Source: Erythroxylum novogranatense
Taxonomy: Eukaryota; Streptophyta; Magnoliopsida; Malpighiales; Erythroxylaceae
Direction: 5' to 3'
DNA: 64,000 nucleotides
Assembly (NCBI GenBank): GCA_029891385.1
Contig: CM057231.1
Span: 20,863,300 to 20,927,299, forward strand
Positions 11,745 to 22,599 of this stretch are shown in pieces; the stretch's first letter is position 1, and each line of letters starts with the position of its first letter. Made by a program: the position numbers and the translations under genes. Under the pieces are notes generated by a model that saw only the letters and a program-made list of their open reading frames with translations, ran no database searches and was not told the DNA's origin.

Positions 11745-12294
11745 CCCAGTTAGAGTGCGAATTTCATTTTTAGGCCTCTAATATGAGTTGTAGATCAGGA
11801 TGTGTACATATTGATTGGTATAAAGATGACATCAATCCGACATCTGTAGCAAGAGTTATGGCGTTTTTACCAAAGTATGTCAAATATACATCGGGATATG
11901 AATATGAAGGATTGTTTTGATCATAACTTCCTCATCAGACCTCCAAATGAAGTGATTTTTGAGCCATGGATTCATGAGACATGTAGGTACCTACCCATAA
12001 GAATTTGTGTCATTTGGAGTTAAATTGAAAGAGTTGTCATGAAATCAAGTAAAGGGTCAGTCGAGAGAGCGTGATCGAGATATGATCACATGTTGGTATT
12101 TTGTCGATATCTTGAGTTATAGAACTCCGATTGAAGCGATCCTTGTCTTAAATTAAACAAGAGTCATAAGGCTATGATTTACAAGAGAAATCAAATTTGA
12201 AATTAGGTTTAAATGAAATAAACCCTACAAGGCAAGATGATCAAGTTTCATATTTTACGGTTCAAGAGTTGGACTCCGGTAACGGGATCCAACA

Positions 12295-13251
12295 ACTTAT
12301 CCGTTTTATCAGCGGTCTTCCTGTCAGTCTTCTTATTTCATCTTCAGGCGATCTTATACTCACTTGAGTTCGGAGACTTGAAGCGGGAGACTTCTTCGAT
12401 ACACGCTCCCCCTCAGTTCTTGTTCTCCTTGAAGAGTCTGTTTCTTCTTTGATCACTGTCCTCAGACCCATTCGCCGTATAGTGATTGAATCAATCTTAC
12501 TTTTCACTGGTACAATCCTTCTATTTCCTTTATGTAGAAGGATTTCGAATTCCTTAAAAATCTTTGTAAGAAACATGCCGTAAGGATAGCTATTTGTATC
12601 CTTCATCCCCTTAATCATATAATGAAAGATTAAGAAGGGTAAATCTATGGGATTGCGATTCAGCAAGTAGAACAAGCATTGTTCATCCAGGGTAGTCACC
12701 AAATATCTTGAACCTGCTCTGGGTAGAATGCAATTAAATAGAATAGCGTGAAGAACCCTAGCCTTTGGAATCAAACTAGAGGTCTTCCTTTCCCATGAGT
12801 CATTGGCTCCATATAATTGTCTTCTGACATCTTCTTCTCTCATACGAACCTGGGACATCCAACCGGCCTTGGTAGACAGAGTCTCACTAACCGATGGACA
12901 ATCAGTCACCTTCCTTATCAGCTCCTTAGTCACGAAAACAGATATATCGTCTACTAAAGATACAATAGTGTTGTCTACAAGTTGAGCGTTCTTCCAAAAA
13001 TCGAATACCTCATTTGTGTAGACTGGTTCTTGTACCTGGAAGAAATTTCTCCAACCAGCTCTTTCAATCTCTGGTTCTACGTCCATACCATCATTTCTTA
13101 ATGACTCGAAATCCACATGCCTTCCGAATATCATAGTTGCCTCCATTGTTTCAGAATGAAAACTGTTTCTGGTAAGCTTTTTGTCTAGGGTAGAATGATT
13201 GAGAGAATTTGAAAAGAAAGATGAACTGTCTAGAGATGAGAGTAACTGCAA
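12295..13251 (-). pseudogene. S1 envelope-like ORF, 5' half
   Basis: It is open on minus from 13251 to the edge of LTR 'a'. A second Met at residue 36 (MEATMIFGRHVDF) is the more usual-looking start. The body includes AGWRNFFQVQEPVYTNEVFDFW, TLDEQCLFYLLNRNPIDLPF and SYPYGMFLTKIFKEFEILL. I recognise this as the plant transposon protein domain found in envelope-like frames of Sireviruses and related elements. It follows RNase H after a spacer of about 230 bases. The C-terminal part is rich in Arg/Lys/Ser. Solo LTR 'a' cuts the frame at 12294. The role of this protein in the element is not established. Confidence 0.78.
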
Positions 13252-13485
13252 TGATTTCAGCTTTAGGCTACTTGTAGGGGTATAGTCCGGTGTGTTCTAG
13301 AATCATTAAGATCCTCGAGATTATAAGATTTTTCCCCCCATAATTTCCTTGTGAGAGAAGTTACTAGTTGTACCTCACTGTTTCTGACGCCGTTGTTTTT
13401 GACGTTATTTTAGCCTGACTGTTCACTTAACATAACCATGTTAAGGTTGCGCCTGATCTTCTGGAACTGTTCTTCACTCAATGGT

Positions 13486-14194
13486 TTAGTGAAGATGTCC
13501 GCCACCGATACTGCTTCGATGAATCGTAGACGCACCACCTTCCTCTCGAACATAGTCTCTCGAAAGTGATGTCGACTTGATGTGCTTCACTCTAGAATCT
13601 TTGAATCGGATTCTTTGATGATTGATTGCACTTATGTTGTCGATGAATTGGAATCTCCTCTTCTTGAACTGAATAGTCTTCAAGTTGATATTTGATCCTA
13701 ACGTCTCATGAACAACGACTTGCGTGACAGATATATACTGCTTGGCGATTGATAGAGCTATCGAGCTTTGTCTCTTGCTTGACTAGGAAACTAGGTTTGT
13801 GCCAAGAAAGTGACATCCTCCACTTGTGCTCTTCCTTTCAATTCTATCTCCGGCATAGTCCGCGTCGCAATATCCGATTAACTTGAAATCTTTACCTTTC
13901 TCAAACATTAAGCAAAGATCAGTGGTACCTGTGAGATATCTCATAATTCTTTTCACAGCAATAAAATGAGACTCTCTAGGATCGGCCTGAAACCTTACAC
14001 ACAAGCATACACTGAATAAAATATTAGGTCTACTTGCAGAAGATACAATGAAGAACCGATCATCCTCTATCTGAGGTTTAATCCACCTTCTTACCAAGTT
14101 CATCTTTCGATAAAAGGTTTGAAGGATGCATCGGAGTAGTCATTAACTTCACATTTTGCATACCAAACTTATTCAAAAATTCTTTCACATATTT
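13486..14194 (-). pseudogene. S1 RNase H
   Basis: The piece at 14103-13783 carries the copia RNase H start LIGYCDADYAGDRIERKSTS followed by GGCHFLG. After a stop near 13783 it continues in 13683-13486 to the end of the polyprotein. The HIKSTSL stretch stands where the family has KHIDIRHHF-like wording. RNase H degrades the RNA strand of the RNA:DNA hybrid. The RT-RNase H linker, 14194-14104, is frameshifted. The 13252-13485 spacer leads to the envelope-like frame and shows nothing else. Confidence 0.8.
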
Positions 14195-14902
14195 TTATTG
14201 ATGAATAAAGATCTTCTCTTCGGTCTGCTTAACTTGCAACCCAAGAAAGAACTTTAACTCACCCATCATGCTCATTTCAAATTCATTTTTCATTAAACTC
14301 TCAAACTTTATGCATAAAAACTTTGAAGTAACACCAAAAATAATATCATCAATATAGATCTGTACAATTATAAAATCGCTTTCATAATTCTTCCTAAAGA
14401 GCGTTTTATCTACTTGACCTCTACTAAAACCATTCTCTAAGAGAAAAGTACTCGCATAATCATACCAAGCTCTAGGAGCTTGCTTCAGGCCGTATAAGGC
14501 TTTACGAAGTCTATAGACATAATCTGGATTCTTAACATCCTCGAAACCAGGTGGTTGCTTAACATACACCTCTTCGTTTATAAGACCATTCAGAAAGGCA
14601 CTCTTCACATCCATCTGAAATAGCTTTATATTATGACAAACTGCATATGCCAGCAATATCCTAATGGCTTTAAGTCTTGCTACTGGAGCATACGTCTCAT
14701 TATAGTCTATTCCTTCTTGCTGATTATAACCTTGTGCTACTAATCTAGCCTTATTTCGACTCACTCTTCCTGATTCGTCTAACTTATTCTTAAAGACCCA
14801 TCTAGTTCCAATGATGGATTTCTTAGGAGGTTTCAGAACTAAAGACCAGACATTATTCCTAGTAAATTGATTCAGCTCCTCTTGCATGGCTAACACCCAA
14901 GC
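14195..14902 (-). pseudogene. S1 reverse transcriptase
   Basis: RT is nearly continuous on minus: MQEELNQFTRNNVWSLV, RWVFKNKLDESG, RLVAQGYNQQEGIDY, FQMDVKSAFLNG, VKQPPGFED, ALYGLKQAPRAWYD, the catalytic IYIDDIIFG and MMGELKFFLGLQV. All are family landmarks, and the metal-binding Asp residues are kept. An in-frame TAA at about 14900 separates it from integrase, and another TAA at 14195-14197 ends it before RNase H. The domain itself looks intact, which suggests modest age. Confidence 0.9.
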
Positions 14903-16264
14903 TTAATCTCGAAGAGCTTCCTCAACCTTCTTAGGCTCTATTTCAGATATGAAGGCCACATTAGCTTCTCTTCTGAATCTGGATTTTGTCCTAACTCCTT
15001 CTGAGGTCTCTACGATAATCAACTCTTCTGGATGAGAACTTTTATATTTCCAGTCTCTTTTCAGTCTGATAGTTTCTGGAATATCTTCAACTTTGTCTAC
15101 TTGAGTTCCTGATGATGGAGTTTCTGTTCTATCATCTAAGTTCTTTGAAGGACCTTCACTCTCCATGTCATCTTCCTTATGGGGTTGGGAACTATCATCA
15201 AACTTGACATGGATGATCTCCTCAATTGTCTTTGAAGTAAACTTGACCCGAAATGCCTTAGACGATGATGAGTAGCCTAGAAAGATTCCTGGATAGGTCT
15301 TTGAATCGAATTTATCCAACAGCTCCTTTGTATTCAAAATAGAGCATTTGCACCCAAATGGATGAAAGTAAGATATATTTGGTCTTCTTCCATTCCATAA
15401 CTCATAAGGAGTCTTCTTCAACATGGGTCGCAACAGAATTCTATTCTGAATATAGCATGCTGTATTCACTGCTTCTTCCCAGAAGTACTTAGGAAGATTA
15501 ATCTCACACAACATGGTCCTTGTCATCTCTTGAATCGTCCTGTTCTTCCTTTCAACAACTCCATTCTGTTGTGGAGTCCTGGGAGCAGACAAATTGTGGA
15601 AAATTCCATTCTCCTCACAGAATAACCTAAACTTCTCATTCTCAAACTCTCCACCATGGTCACTCCTGATACTAGCTATAGACATTCCTTTTTCATTCTG
15701 TAATTTTCTGGATAAGGTCCTAAAACACTTAAAGGATTCATCTTTGTGTGATAAAAACAATATCCAACAAAATCGAGTAAAGTCATCAACAATAACAAGT
15801 CCATATTTCTTTCCGCCAAGACTTATTGTCCTTGTTGGACCAAATAAATCCATATGTAACAGCTCTAAAGGTCTAGATGATGTTACAAAATTTTTAGAAG
15901 AAAATGAAGTTTTAACTTGTTTTCCTTTTAAACAATTTTCACTGAAAATTTCTTTGTCAAAACTTATTTTTGGTAATCCTCTTACCAAATCATGCTTTGC
16001 CAACTTTGAAATGTGTTTAAAAGAGACATGACCTAGCTTTTTATGCCAGACTAGTCTTTCTTCTTCAGAAGATAGAAAACATGAAACATTTTGACTTTGA
16101 AAATCTACTAAATCAATTTTGTAAAGATTATTTCTTCTTTTGGCAGAAAAAAGTATAGACTCATCTTTGTTTCTGACTTCACAAAGATTTTGATTGAATG
16201 TCACTGTAAAACCAGAATCACACAATTGACTGAAACTGATCAAGATATGTTTCAGAGCATGCAA
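14903..16264 (-). pseudogene. S1 GAG-pre-integrase region and integrase
   Basis: About 453 open codons. The zinc-finger histidines are present (LVWHKKLGHVSFKHI), but the cysteine pair reads SENCLKGKQ, so the first Cys of the usual CxxC is Ser. The catalytic D,D,E residues are visible: LLHMDLFGP, IRSDHGGEF and NGVVERKNRT. The C-terminal part has YELWNGRRPNISYFHPFGC and FLGYS. Integrase joins the cDNA to host DNA. It shares a frame with RT, divided by one stop. Losing one zinc ligand would be expected to disturb multimer formation. Confidence 0.9.
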
Positions 16265-16671
16265 AGGAATCTTTACCTATTTTATCGATTCCAATGATCT
16301 TGCCCTGCTGGTTGTCTCCGAAAGTTACCGATCCTCCCTTCTTATACTGAAGATCTAGGAACATAGACCTTCTTCCTGTCATATGTCGCGAGCATCCACT
16401 GTCTAAATACCAATGGTGCTTGCCGCATCTTCCAAAGAAGGATATCTGCAGGAGAAACTATTTTATTTCTTGGTACCCATATTTTCTTGGGTCCTTTATG
16501 TTTAGTAGTATGCTCATAATGAGTTCTATGATGCATATTTTGATTAACACGAGATTTAATATAGTTTTTCTTTTGAGTGAAAGGGTTCCTATGATGATAA
16601 GACTTATTACCTGTAAACCCTAATCCGGTTTTATCACTTGGATGTCTACATTTTCCAAGCATCTCGTTCAT
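16265..16671 (-). pseudogene. S1 gag-pol junction and aspartic protease start, frameshifted
   Basis: The protease active-site wording DSGCSRHMTG is readable at about 16375-16405 on minus, with WYLDSG before it. It lies in a different frame from the open stretch starting at 16671, so a frameshift lies around 16440-16480. The stretch before it has HRTHYEHTTKHKGPKKIWVP, the basic link typical of Sirevirus gag-pol. The enzyme would process the polyprotein. Confidence 0.8.
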
Positions 16672-16765
16672 TTTCTTTGTGCTCTCGGTGAAAGTAGCTA
16701 AGTCAGCTGACAGATTCTTAATTCTTAGTTTAAGCTGATTAATCTCTTCTAATCTGTCTATGACT

Positions 16766-18058
16766 TTATTTTTCTCCTCTAATTGCTTCTTTAGACATAT
16801 TTTCTCTCTCTATTACTTCCGTATGTCTAATATTTTCTGCATACTTTTTCTTTAACAGTTTGTACTGTTTCAGAATAGCATGAGAATCTTCTAAAAATTC
16901 TGAGTAGGCATCATGCAAATTATCGTAGTCAGATTTTACCTCCTCATCACTATCTTCCTCGGCAACTAGGCAGATGTTTGCGTGTTTAGACGACTCGGAA
17001 CCTGTATCTGATTCTGATGAATCTAGGTCCTCCCACGTTGCCATCATGCTTTTCTTGCCTTCTCTACTCTTCTTTGGTTTCTTCTTTAGAGTAGGACATT
17101 CGGACTTGTAGTGTCCAGGCTGATTGCACTCATAGCAAATGATAGATGACTTCTCTGGTTTGGCTTCATCTTTGCCATTCTTTTTGAAAGTCTGATTCCC
17201 TTTGGACTTCTTCTTCCATATGCGTCTTATCTTTCTGGAGATGAAAGATAATTCATCATTTTCATCACTTGACTCTGGTTCTGATTGGCTGGAATCGTCA
17301 TCCTTTGATTCTTCAATCTTTAATGCTTTTGATGACTTCCTCCTTCTTTGAGTCCTGTGATTCTTATGTTCGGCCTTCAGCGCTATCGACTTGTCCCGTT
17401 TGGGCTTGTCTTCAGCATCGAGTTCAACTTCATGAATCTTCAAGGATCCAAGCAACTCGTCAAGTTTTAGCACGCTCAAATCTTTGGCTTCTTGCACTGC
17501 AGTAACTTTAGGTCTCCACCTCTTTGGAAGACTTCTTAAGATCTTTCGAACATGATCTTGATTGTTGTACTTCCTTCCAAGAGCTTTTAATCCATTAACA
17601 ATTGTTTGAAATCTTCCAAACATTTGATCAATAGATTCTTCTTCTTTCATCCTGAAAAGTTCATACTGGTGCACAAGAATACTTATCTTGGATTCTTTAA
17701 CTTGGTTTGTGCCTTCGTGAGCGATGGACAATGTGTCCCACATCTCCTTCGCGGTATCGCATCCGTGGACTTTGTCATACTCGCTCCTGCTTAGGGCACA
17801 CGTCAAGAAGAACTTTTCCTTTGAGTTCAGTTATATTCTCGCCTTTTGGTCAGCCGTCCATCTGACTTATGGAATGGAATTGCCATCTTCGTCTACTGGC
17901 GTATAAGGTCCGTTCTCTATTACGTCCCAAAGATTGACATGAGTAGATTCTATGAATAGCCGCATCCTATCTTTCCAGTACTGATAATCCTCTCCGTTGA
18001 ATGCTGGAGGTCTAGTGACTGAGGCTCCTTCTGCGATGTATACATGTGATTCCGCCAT
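16766..18058 (-). pseudogene. S1 gag (UBN2/CCHC type) with two nonsense codons
   Basis: The start chosen is ATG at 18058 (MAESHVYIAEGASVTRPPAF), just inside the PBS, as usual for Sirevirus gag. The matching NGEDYQYWKDRMRLFI is the classic copia gag opening. Two stops fall between about 17867 and 17820. The frame then stays open from 17806 to 16766: capsid-like part (LVHQYELFRMKEEESIDQMF, ILRSLPKRWRPKVTA), an acidic Ser/Asp-rich stretch, then one zinc knuckle CYECNQPGHYKSEC near 17096-17137, and a helical tail. It forms the virus-like particle. Confidence 0.9.
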
Positions 18059-18100
18059 TATCTTTGATCCACACTTTGCTAAAGTGATCATCAGATACCA

Positions 18101-18113
18101 GGCTCTGCTACCA
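18101..18113 (-). other. S1 primer binding site
   Basis: Minus strand reads TGGTAGCAGAGCC two bases inside the 5' LTR. It resembles the methionine-tRNA 3' end complement used by most plant copia elements (usual form TGGTATCAGAGCC), with one base different. Confidence 0.8.
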
Positions 18114-18115
18114 AT

Positions 18116-19201
18116 TGAAGTGAATCACACGTTAATACAATACTTATAAAACGATATAGAATGCACGAGAAGGGGGGGGGGTTGAATTGTGTATTCCCTT
18201 TTTGAAAATCTTTCAAAAACGTTTGTTAGAAATAAGATTCTTTACAGAATTTTTATTAGATTCTAATTGATCAAAAACTTTGTTTACTAACTAAGTAATG
18301 ATAAAACTTGAATCTAAAGTAGAGATAGAGTAGAGTAGTTGACACAACAATTTATCCTGGTTCACCCCAAACCGTGGGCTACGTCCAGTCCTCAGAATTC
18401 TTTCTGAGATTTCCACTATCTCTTCAACTTTTACAAGTATTCTTTTGCGAGCCTCTTCAGGTCTCTACAACTAGTATTCTTTCACACTTAGTCTCTGCAG
18501 GCTATCTGTACCACTTTCTCACAGATAAGTGTTTGAACACTTGTTACAGTAAAATAGCTCTTAGCTAAATTGAACAGAATGCTTTTACGATCACGTAGAT
18601 GTTAATCTGCTAATTCTTCAATTATTCAGCTTTTCAACTTTTTTGCTAACTTTGTAATCTTCGACTTCGACTTGTATTTATAGCCTTCGTATCCAACTGC
18701 TTCTTGATTCTTGTTTCTTGAATCTTGTTTCTTTGAATCTTGTTTATTGAGTCTTTAAAGAAACGGTTAATCAGTTGAGTTCTGTAACTAACTCGAATTG
18801 ACTCCTTCGTCTGCTTCTCAATTCGCGTCTTTGTCTTTAACTACTGTGTCAATGTCTGCGTCTGTATTTCTCTTTTCGTCTGTGTCTTTAATGTGCGTCT
18901 GTGTCTGCTTTATTGTATGTCTGCGCTGTTTCATCTGTGTTGCTTCGTCTGTGTTTATTTTGTATCTGCATCTGTTTATTTCTTCTATGTTCTTCGTCTA
19001 CGTCTTATTGTAAATGCGTATTCAGATTTGTGTTTCTTCGTCTCAGATTACTTGCCTCGCTTTGCTTCTTCGTATACCTTTCTTCGTTTATGCGTCACTT
19101 TACTTAAATCTGTATGACTTCATCTGTCTTGCTTTTCTTTTTATTGATTCTCTTTGTTATACATCAAAATCATATCTAAGTAAAGTCATTTGGACTTAAC
19201 A
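18116..19201 (-). repeat. S1 5' LTR
   Basis: Same ends as 6587-7646 (tgaagtgaatcac ... ggacttaaca). It lies next to the PBS, so it is the 5' LTR of the minus-strand element. A TATA box is present at 18674-18682. It carries a 10-G run at 18172-18181. Open frames within it are LTR reading artefacts. Confidence 0.93.
18674..18682 (-). promoter_or_regulatory. TATA box in S1 5' LTR
   Basis: Minus strand reads TATAAATAC, about 520 bases into the LTR, matching the box in the 3' LTR. Transcription would run toward gag. Confidence 0.55.
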
Positions 19202-19206
19202 TCCAA
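19202..19206. repeat. Target site duplication tccaa of S1 (right copy)
   Basis: Exact match to 6582-6586. Confidence 0.9.
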
Positions 19207-19990
19207 CTCTTCGCAAATGTGTGCAACTTCAAACACATAACCTAAAACCTTAATTACACTTGATCTTATGAAGATGCTTAATATTCTAATCCTAAAGTAC
19301 ATCAAACAAAAATTAATCAATTAAAACCTATAATAACACGAATGCAAAAATAAGATAATAGCAAAATTGAAATAAAATTAAAACTAACGCTTAGGTTGCC
19401 TCCCATATAATGCTTCTTTGACGTTGATAGTTTGATGTACTTCACACATTTCCATTATATAGAATCTCTAATAAGTGGCTTGCTTATGCTCATTTCTCCA
19501 TATACAGGTTTCGTAACTTCTGTTGTATGATAATGACAAGGGCATAATTTATCAAATTAACTAATCCAATAGCACACATTAATTCCCTTTTCAATGACAA
19601 ACTGCTAATAAAGTAGAGAATAACAAAACTTCCTAAATTATCGATTGGATAAATTAGCTTGTCTTAAAGGAGGTGAGAACCTTTCGTATTTAAGGTCACT
19701 ACCAACACCTCATTAATAGTTTTTTTTCCTTGATTCCTCTTCCATTTCTTCCTCAACTATCTCTGTCCACTCTTCTTCTTCTTTTTGGACAGAAGTTTTT
19801 GTCTTATCTTCTTCTATGATCTCCTGCCACTTCTTTACTTTCTCTTTTTGGATGGAGGTTTCTTAATCTTCTTCTTCAAGAAGATCTTTTTGGAATGTCT
19901 CTCCATTCATAAAGCCAACCCTCATATTTTCTTCATTCTTGAATTTGTGTTGATTAGCTTTTATTTCAGCCAAGGGAAGCTGAGGTAGCA
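19207..19990 (-). pseudogene. Old Athila/Tat-type remnant with acidic repeated module
   Basis: Minus strand near 19440-19385 reads GGGAGGCAACCTAAGCG. This GGGAGGCAACC block often follows pol in Athila/Tat elements. Further in (19990-19735) a frame with stops gives AEIKANQHKFKNEENMRVGF. Two copies of an acidic module follow: TSIQKEKVKKWQEIIEED and TSVQKEEEEWTEIVEEEM. No catalytic domain is readable. Together with 5400-5976 it probably marks one old element into which S1 inserted. The acidic region is unassigned. Confidence 0.35.
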
Positions 19991-21849
19991 GAGAGGGAGA
20001 ATCCACAACACTACTCACCACCGCTTGTCATAATCTCTTAAACATCATCCTATATTCCATTAATGATGTAGCACTAATAACCTATAAGGATGGAGGTTGC
20101 TCGTATTGCTACCACATTGAGCACTCCTCCTTATGGGTGTTTTGCTTATTGTCTCATTGATGATGAGTTTGGGTTTCAGGGAAGGTGGCAACAAATTTTT
20201 TTGAAGTTCTCCTAGCTTTTGTGTTTTCATTGAAGCTTTTCATTTCTGTGTTGTCTTATATAAATTGAAATTTCATCTCTTTAGATAACTTGGCATTTTA
20301 AATTTAACTAGTAGAGCCACAGGAGAAATGAATCCTCTACTTATGTTGTTGTGAGGTTCTAAATGATTTGCCCTCTTTTAGATTGTGACTGTTAATATCT
20401 ATGGTAATTGTTTGCCATAGAATGCCCTAGGATATCTACGTGTGTATTATTTGACTAGTAATCTCTAAAGTGTTTTTTTTTTCGTGTAAGGTTCAAATTT
20501 GTTTCAAAACGTCCCATAAATAAACTACATGTTTCTCATCCACAATGAAATTGTTGTTTAATACTAACTTATCCCTAAGACATATGATAACACATCGAAT
20601 AACGATATCAATAATTCATACAATTCATATATAGGACATATTAATACGATAATCAATAATGAATTCAACTAAAATACAATTTCAATATTTATGAAGATAA
20701 AATTTATGATTAAGATACATATAAAACATGCTATGATATTAAGATAAAATATTATCTAACATTTTGATAAATATAGTAACTTTTAAAAATAAAAGTATTA
20801 TTAATTAAATTACTAATTAGGTCTTTAAAATAAATATTATCTTATATTTACGCTTAACGAAACAGTGTATTTATTTAGTTAGTTTACATCCTACATGTAC
20901 CAATCAATTTTGTTGTAGTTTAGTGAAAATGATTTGAAGGTATTATTGATCTTGTAAATGTTTAAATGTATATGATAAAGTATATAGGATAATTACACAT
21001 TGCAAATGAAATTATAATGAGATTGTAAATATGAGACTCATATTGTATTTATGTATTGTCCTTAAATTGTTCGTAGTCATTGCTTTATTAAAACTGGATA
21101 TTAATATAACGTATCTAACATATGATATGTTTTTCCGTATAAATGAAGTAGTCGATCTTATAGACTAAAGCATGGAGATACTTAAACAAACGTATAGGTG
21201 CTTGTTAGAGAAAAAGTTTACTGAACTAACCCAATACTAGAAATACATTTGAAGCATTACTTGTATGTCTATGAAAATTCTCATTGTGATGATCGTATAT
21301 GTGATCCTTTTACTTGAGGTATCTAAAGTTATCTTGTATAGTAATTGCTATGTTTTGATACTACTTATGGCATATTCTAATTATGGGTTTTTTTAGATGT
21401 AGCATGAACTATATGCAGGTATTGAGTGATCAGGATAGGATTCATCACCCTAAAGTAAGTAGAGAAAGTGTTCTATTGTTATTATTAGTATTGATTTAGG
21501 AAATCCTTGATCAATGTGAAATGACACTTTATCAATTCTCCACAATGACCTATTGATTCAATTAATGACATTAGAGAACTAATGTGATTAGATTAAAAAT
21601 AGAGTAGACATTAATTTCATGCTCTATGTCTAATTGGAACATTGTATGATAAAATGATTGAATTATACAGAAAAATCATGCATGAAAAGATTGGTCAATT
21701 TGAGTATTTCAATGATTACAAATGGAATATTGGTTTTGTAAAATTTCACTTCATATACAATTAAAGGAGCTCTTCTTACCTCAAATCCATTAATAACATC
21801 TATAACAATATGTAATTTTCAAAGAGGGAAGCTTTAGCTAAACTAAATA
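19991..21849. other. AT-rich sequence without recognisable feature
   Basis: No frame over about 60 codons has recognisable wording, and no LTR ends or tandem arrays are seen. It is probably old transposon debris. Confidence 0.5.
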
Positions 21850-22290
21850 TGATAAAAGAACGACTGACCTATAAATGAAATTCTTGTGCAAGCAGAAAAG
21901 GATACTTTGGTAGTTATGCAAATGCATTGCGGATTTACAATTCCCTAAAAATGTAGAAGTTTAGGATTCAATGGTTTAAAGAGGGAGATAAGAGTACAAA
22001 ATATGTATATAATTCCTATACAACTAAAAGGCATGAAAACACAATCTTTTCACTAATGGATACTAAATAAAATATAAAGAGGAGACAAAATTCAAAATAC
22101 TTAATATAAAAGTAAAAAAAAATCTTTGCACTAATAGATTATAAAGGAAATATAAAAACAAACCCCCAAGAGTTCAAGGATCATACCTATTGTTTTTCAA
22201 GGAAACTATAGGCACTGCTAGTAAACTTACTCTCTCAATCAAGGATATTAAACATTTATTTCATATCCCTGTCTAGAAAAGTATGCGACC
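21850..22290 (+). pseudogene. LINE reverse-transcriptase upstream region fragment
   Basis: Around 21955-22060 the + strand reads RIQWFKEGDKSTKYVYNSYT and then KRHENTIFSLMDTK. This matches the stretch between endonuclease and RT in plant L1-like LINEs (W.EGD.NTK.FH...R...N.I..L). A second piece at 22190-22275 reads FKETIGTASKLTLSIKDIK, like the FY.dL.G line just before RT. The RT fingers are not seen. It is a small decayed scrap, separate from the LINE at 3290-5380. Confidence 0.55.
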
Positions 22291-22599
22291 ACACTAACTA
22301 ACCTTATTATAGGTTTAGAAATAAAGGACATGTAATTTTATTTGTAATTTTACCAATTGTTTTTGTAGTATAATCCCTATAGTGTAACAATTAGATGATG
22401 ATATAGAGGACCATCTCCATTTTGTAAATATATCTAAAGGCAGATAAAAGATTGATAGTAAATCCAGAGTTTGGTATTCTAGTGATGAAGTCTAATTCGC
22501 AAAATGAGGCTTGGGATATAGATGATTTGATTTTTTTTTGTGTAGTTGAAGAGGATAAGTTAAAAAATACTGCTCATAAGTCCTCCTAACAACCAAGGG

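Larger units (their letters stand above)
9335..12294 (+). mobile_element. Solo Ty3/gypsy (chromovirus-type) LTR 'a' inside the S1 envelope-like ORF
   Basis: It starts TGTTACCCCCAGATTTT and ends GGGATCCAACA, like the LTR of element b (TGTTAGGCCCCAAATTTT ... GGGGTCCAACA). Flanks are acttg (9330-9334) and actta (12295-12299), a 5-bp duplication with one change. There is no internal region, so it is a solo LTR left by recombination between two LTRs. It shares the layout of the other gypsy LTRs here: a conserved CCCGCCTGCCCGA block, inverted repeats, a GAGC/GCTC hairpin followed by ACCCCCC, and a CpG-dense word cluster. Open frames inside it (for example 9513-9935 minus) show no known domain. Confidence 0.88.
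6587..19201 (-). mobile_element. Sirevirus-type Ty1/copia element S1, complete ends, with nested solo LTR
   Basis: Two direct LTRs (6587-7646 and 18116-19201) bound gag, protease, integrase, RT, RNase H and a long envelope-like frame, all on minus. The integrase-before-RT order makes it copia. The RT wording, the acidic gag and the extra frame after RNase H point to the Sirevirus (SIRE/Maximus) clade. PBS, PPT and a perfect TSD are present. Excluding the nested LTR 'a' it is about 9.65 kb, a usual Sirevirus size. Coding parts carry several stops and frameshifts, so it is not autonomous now. Confidence 0.93.

Noticed and set aside
15594..16031. 145-codon + strand frame
   Set aside because: Exact antisense shadow of the S1 integrase.
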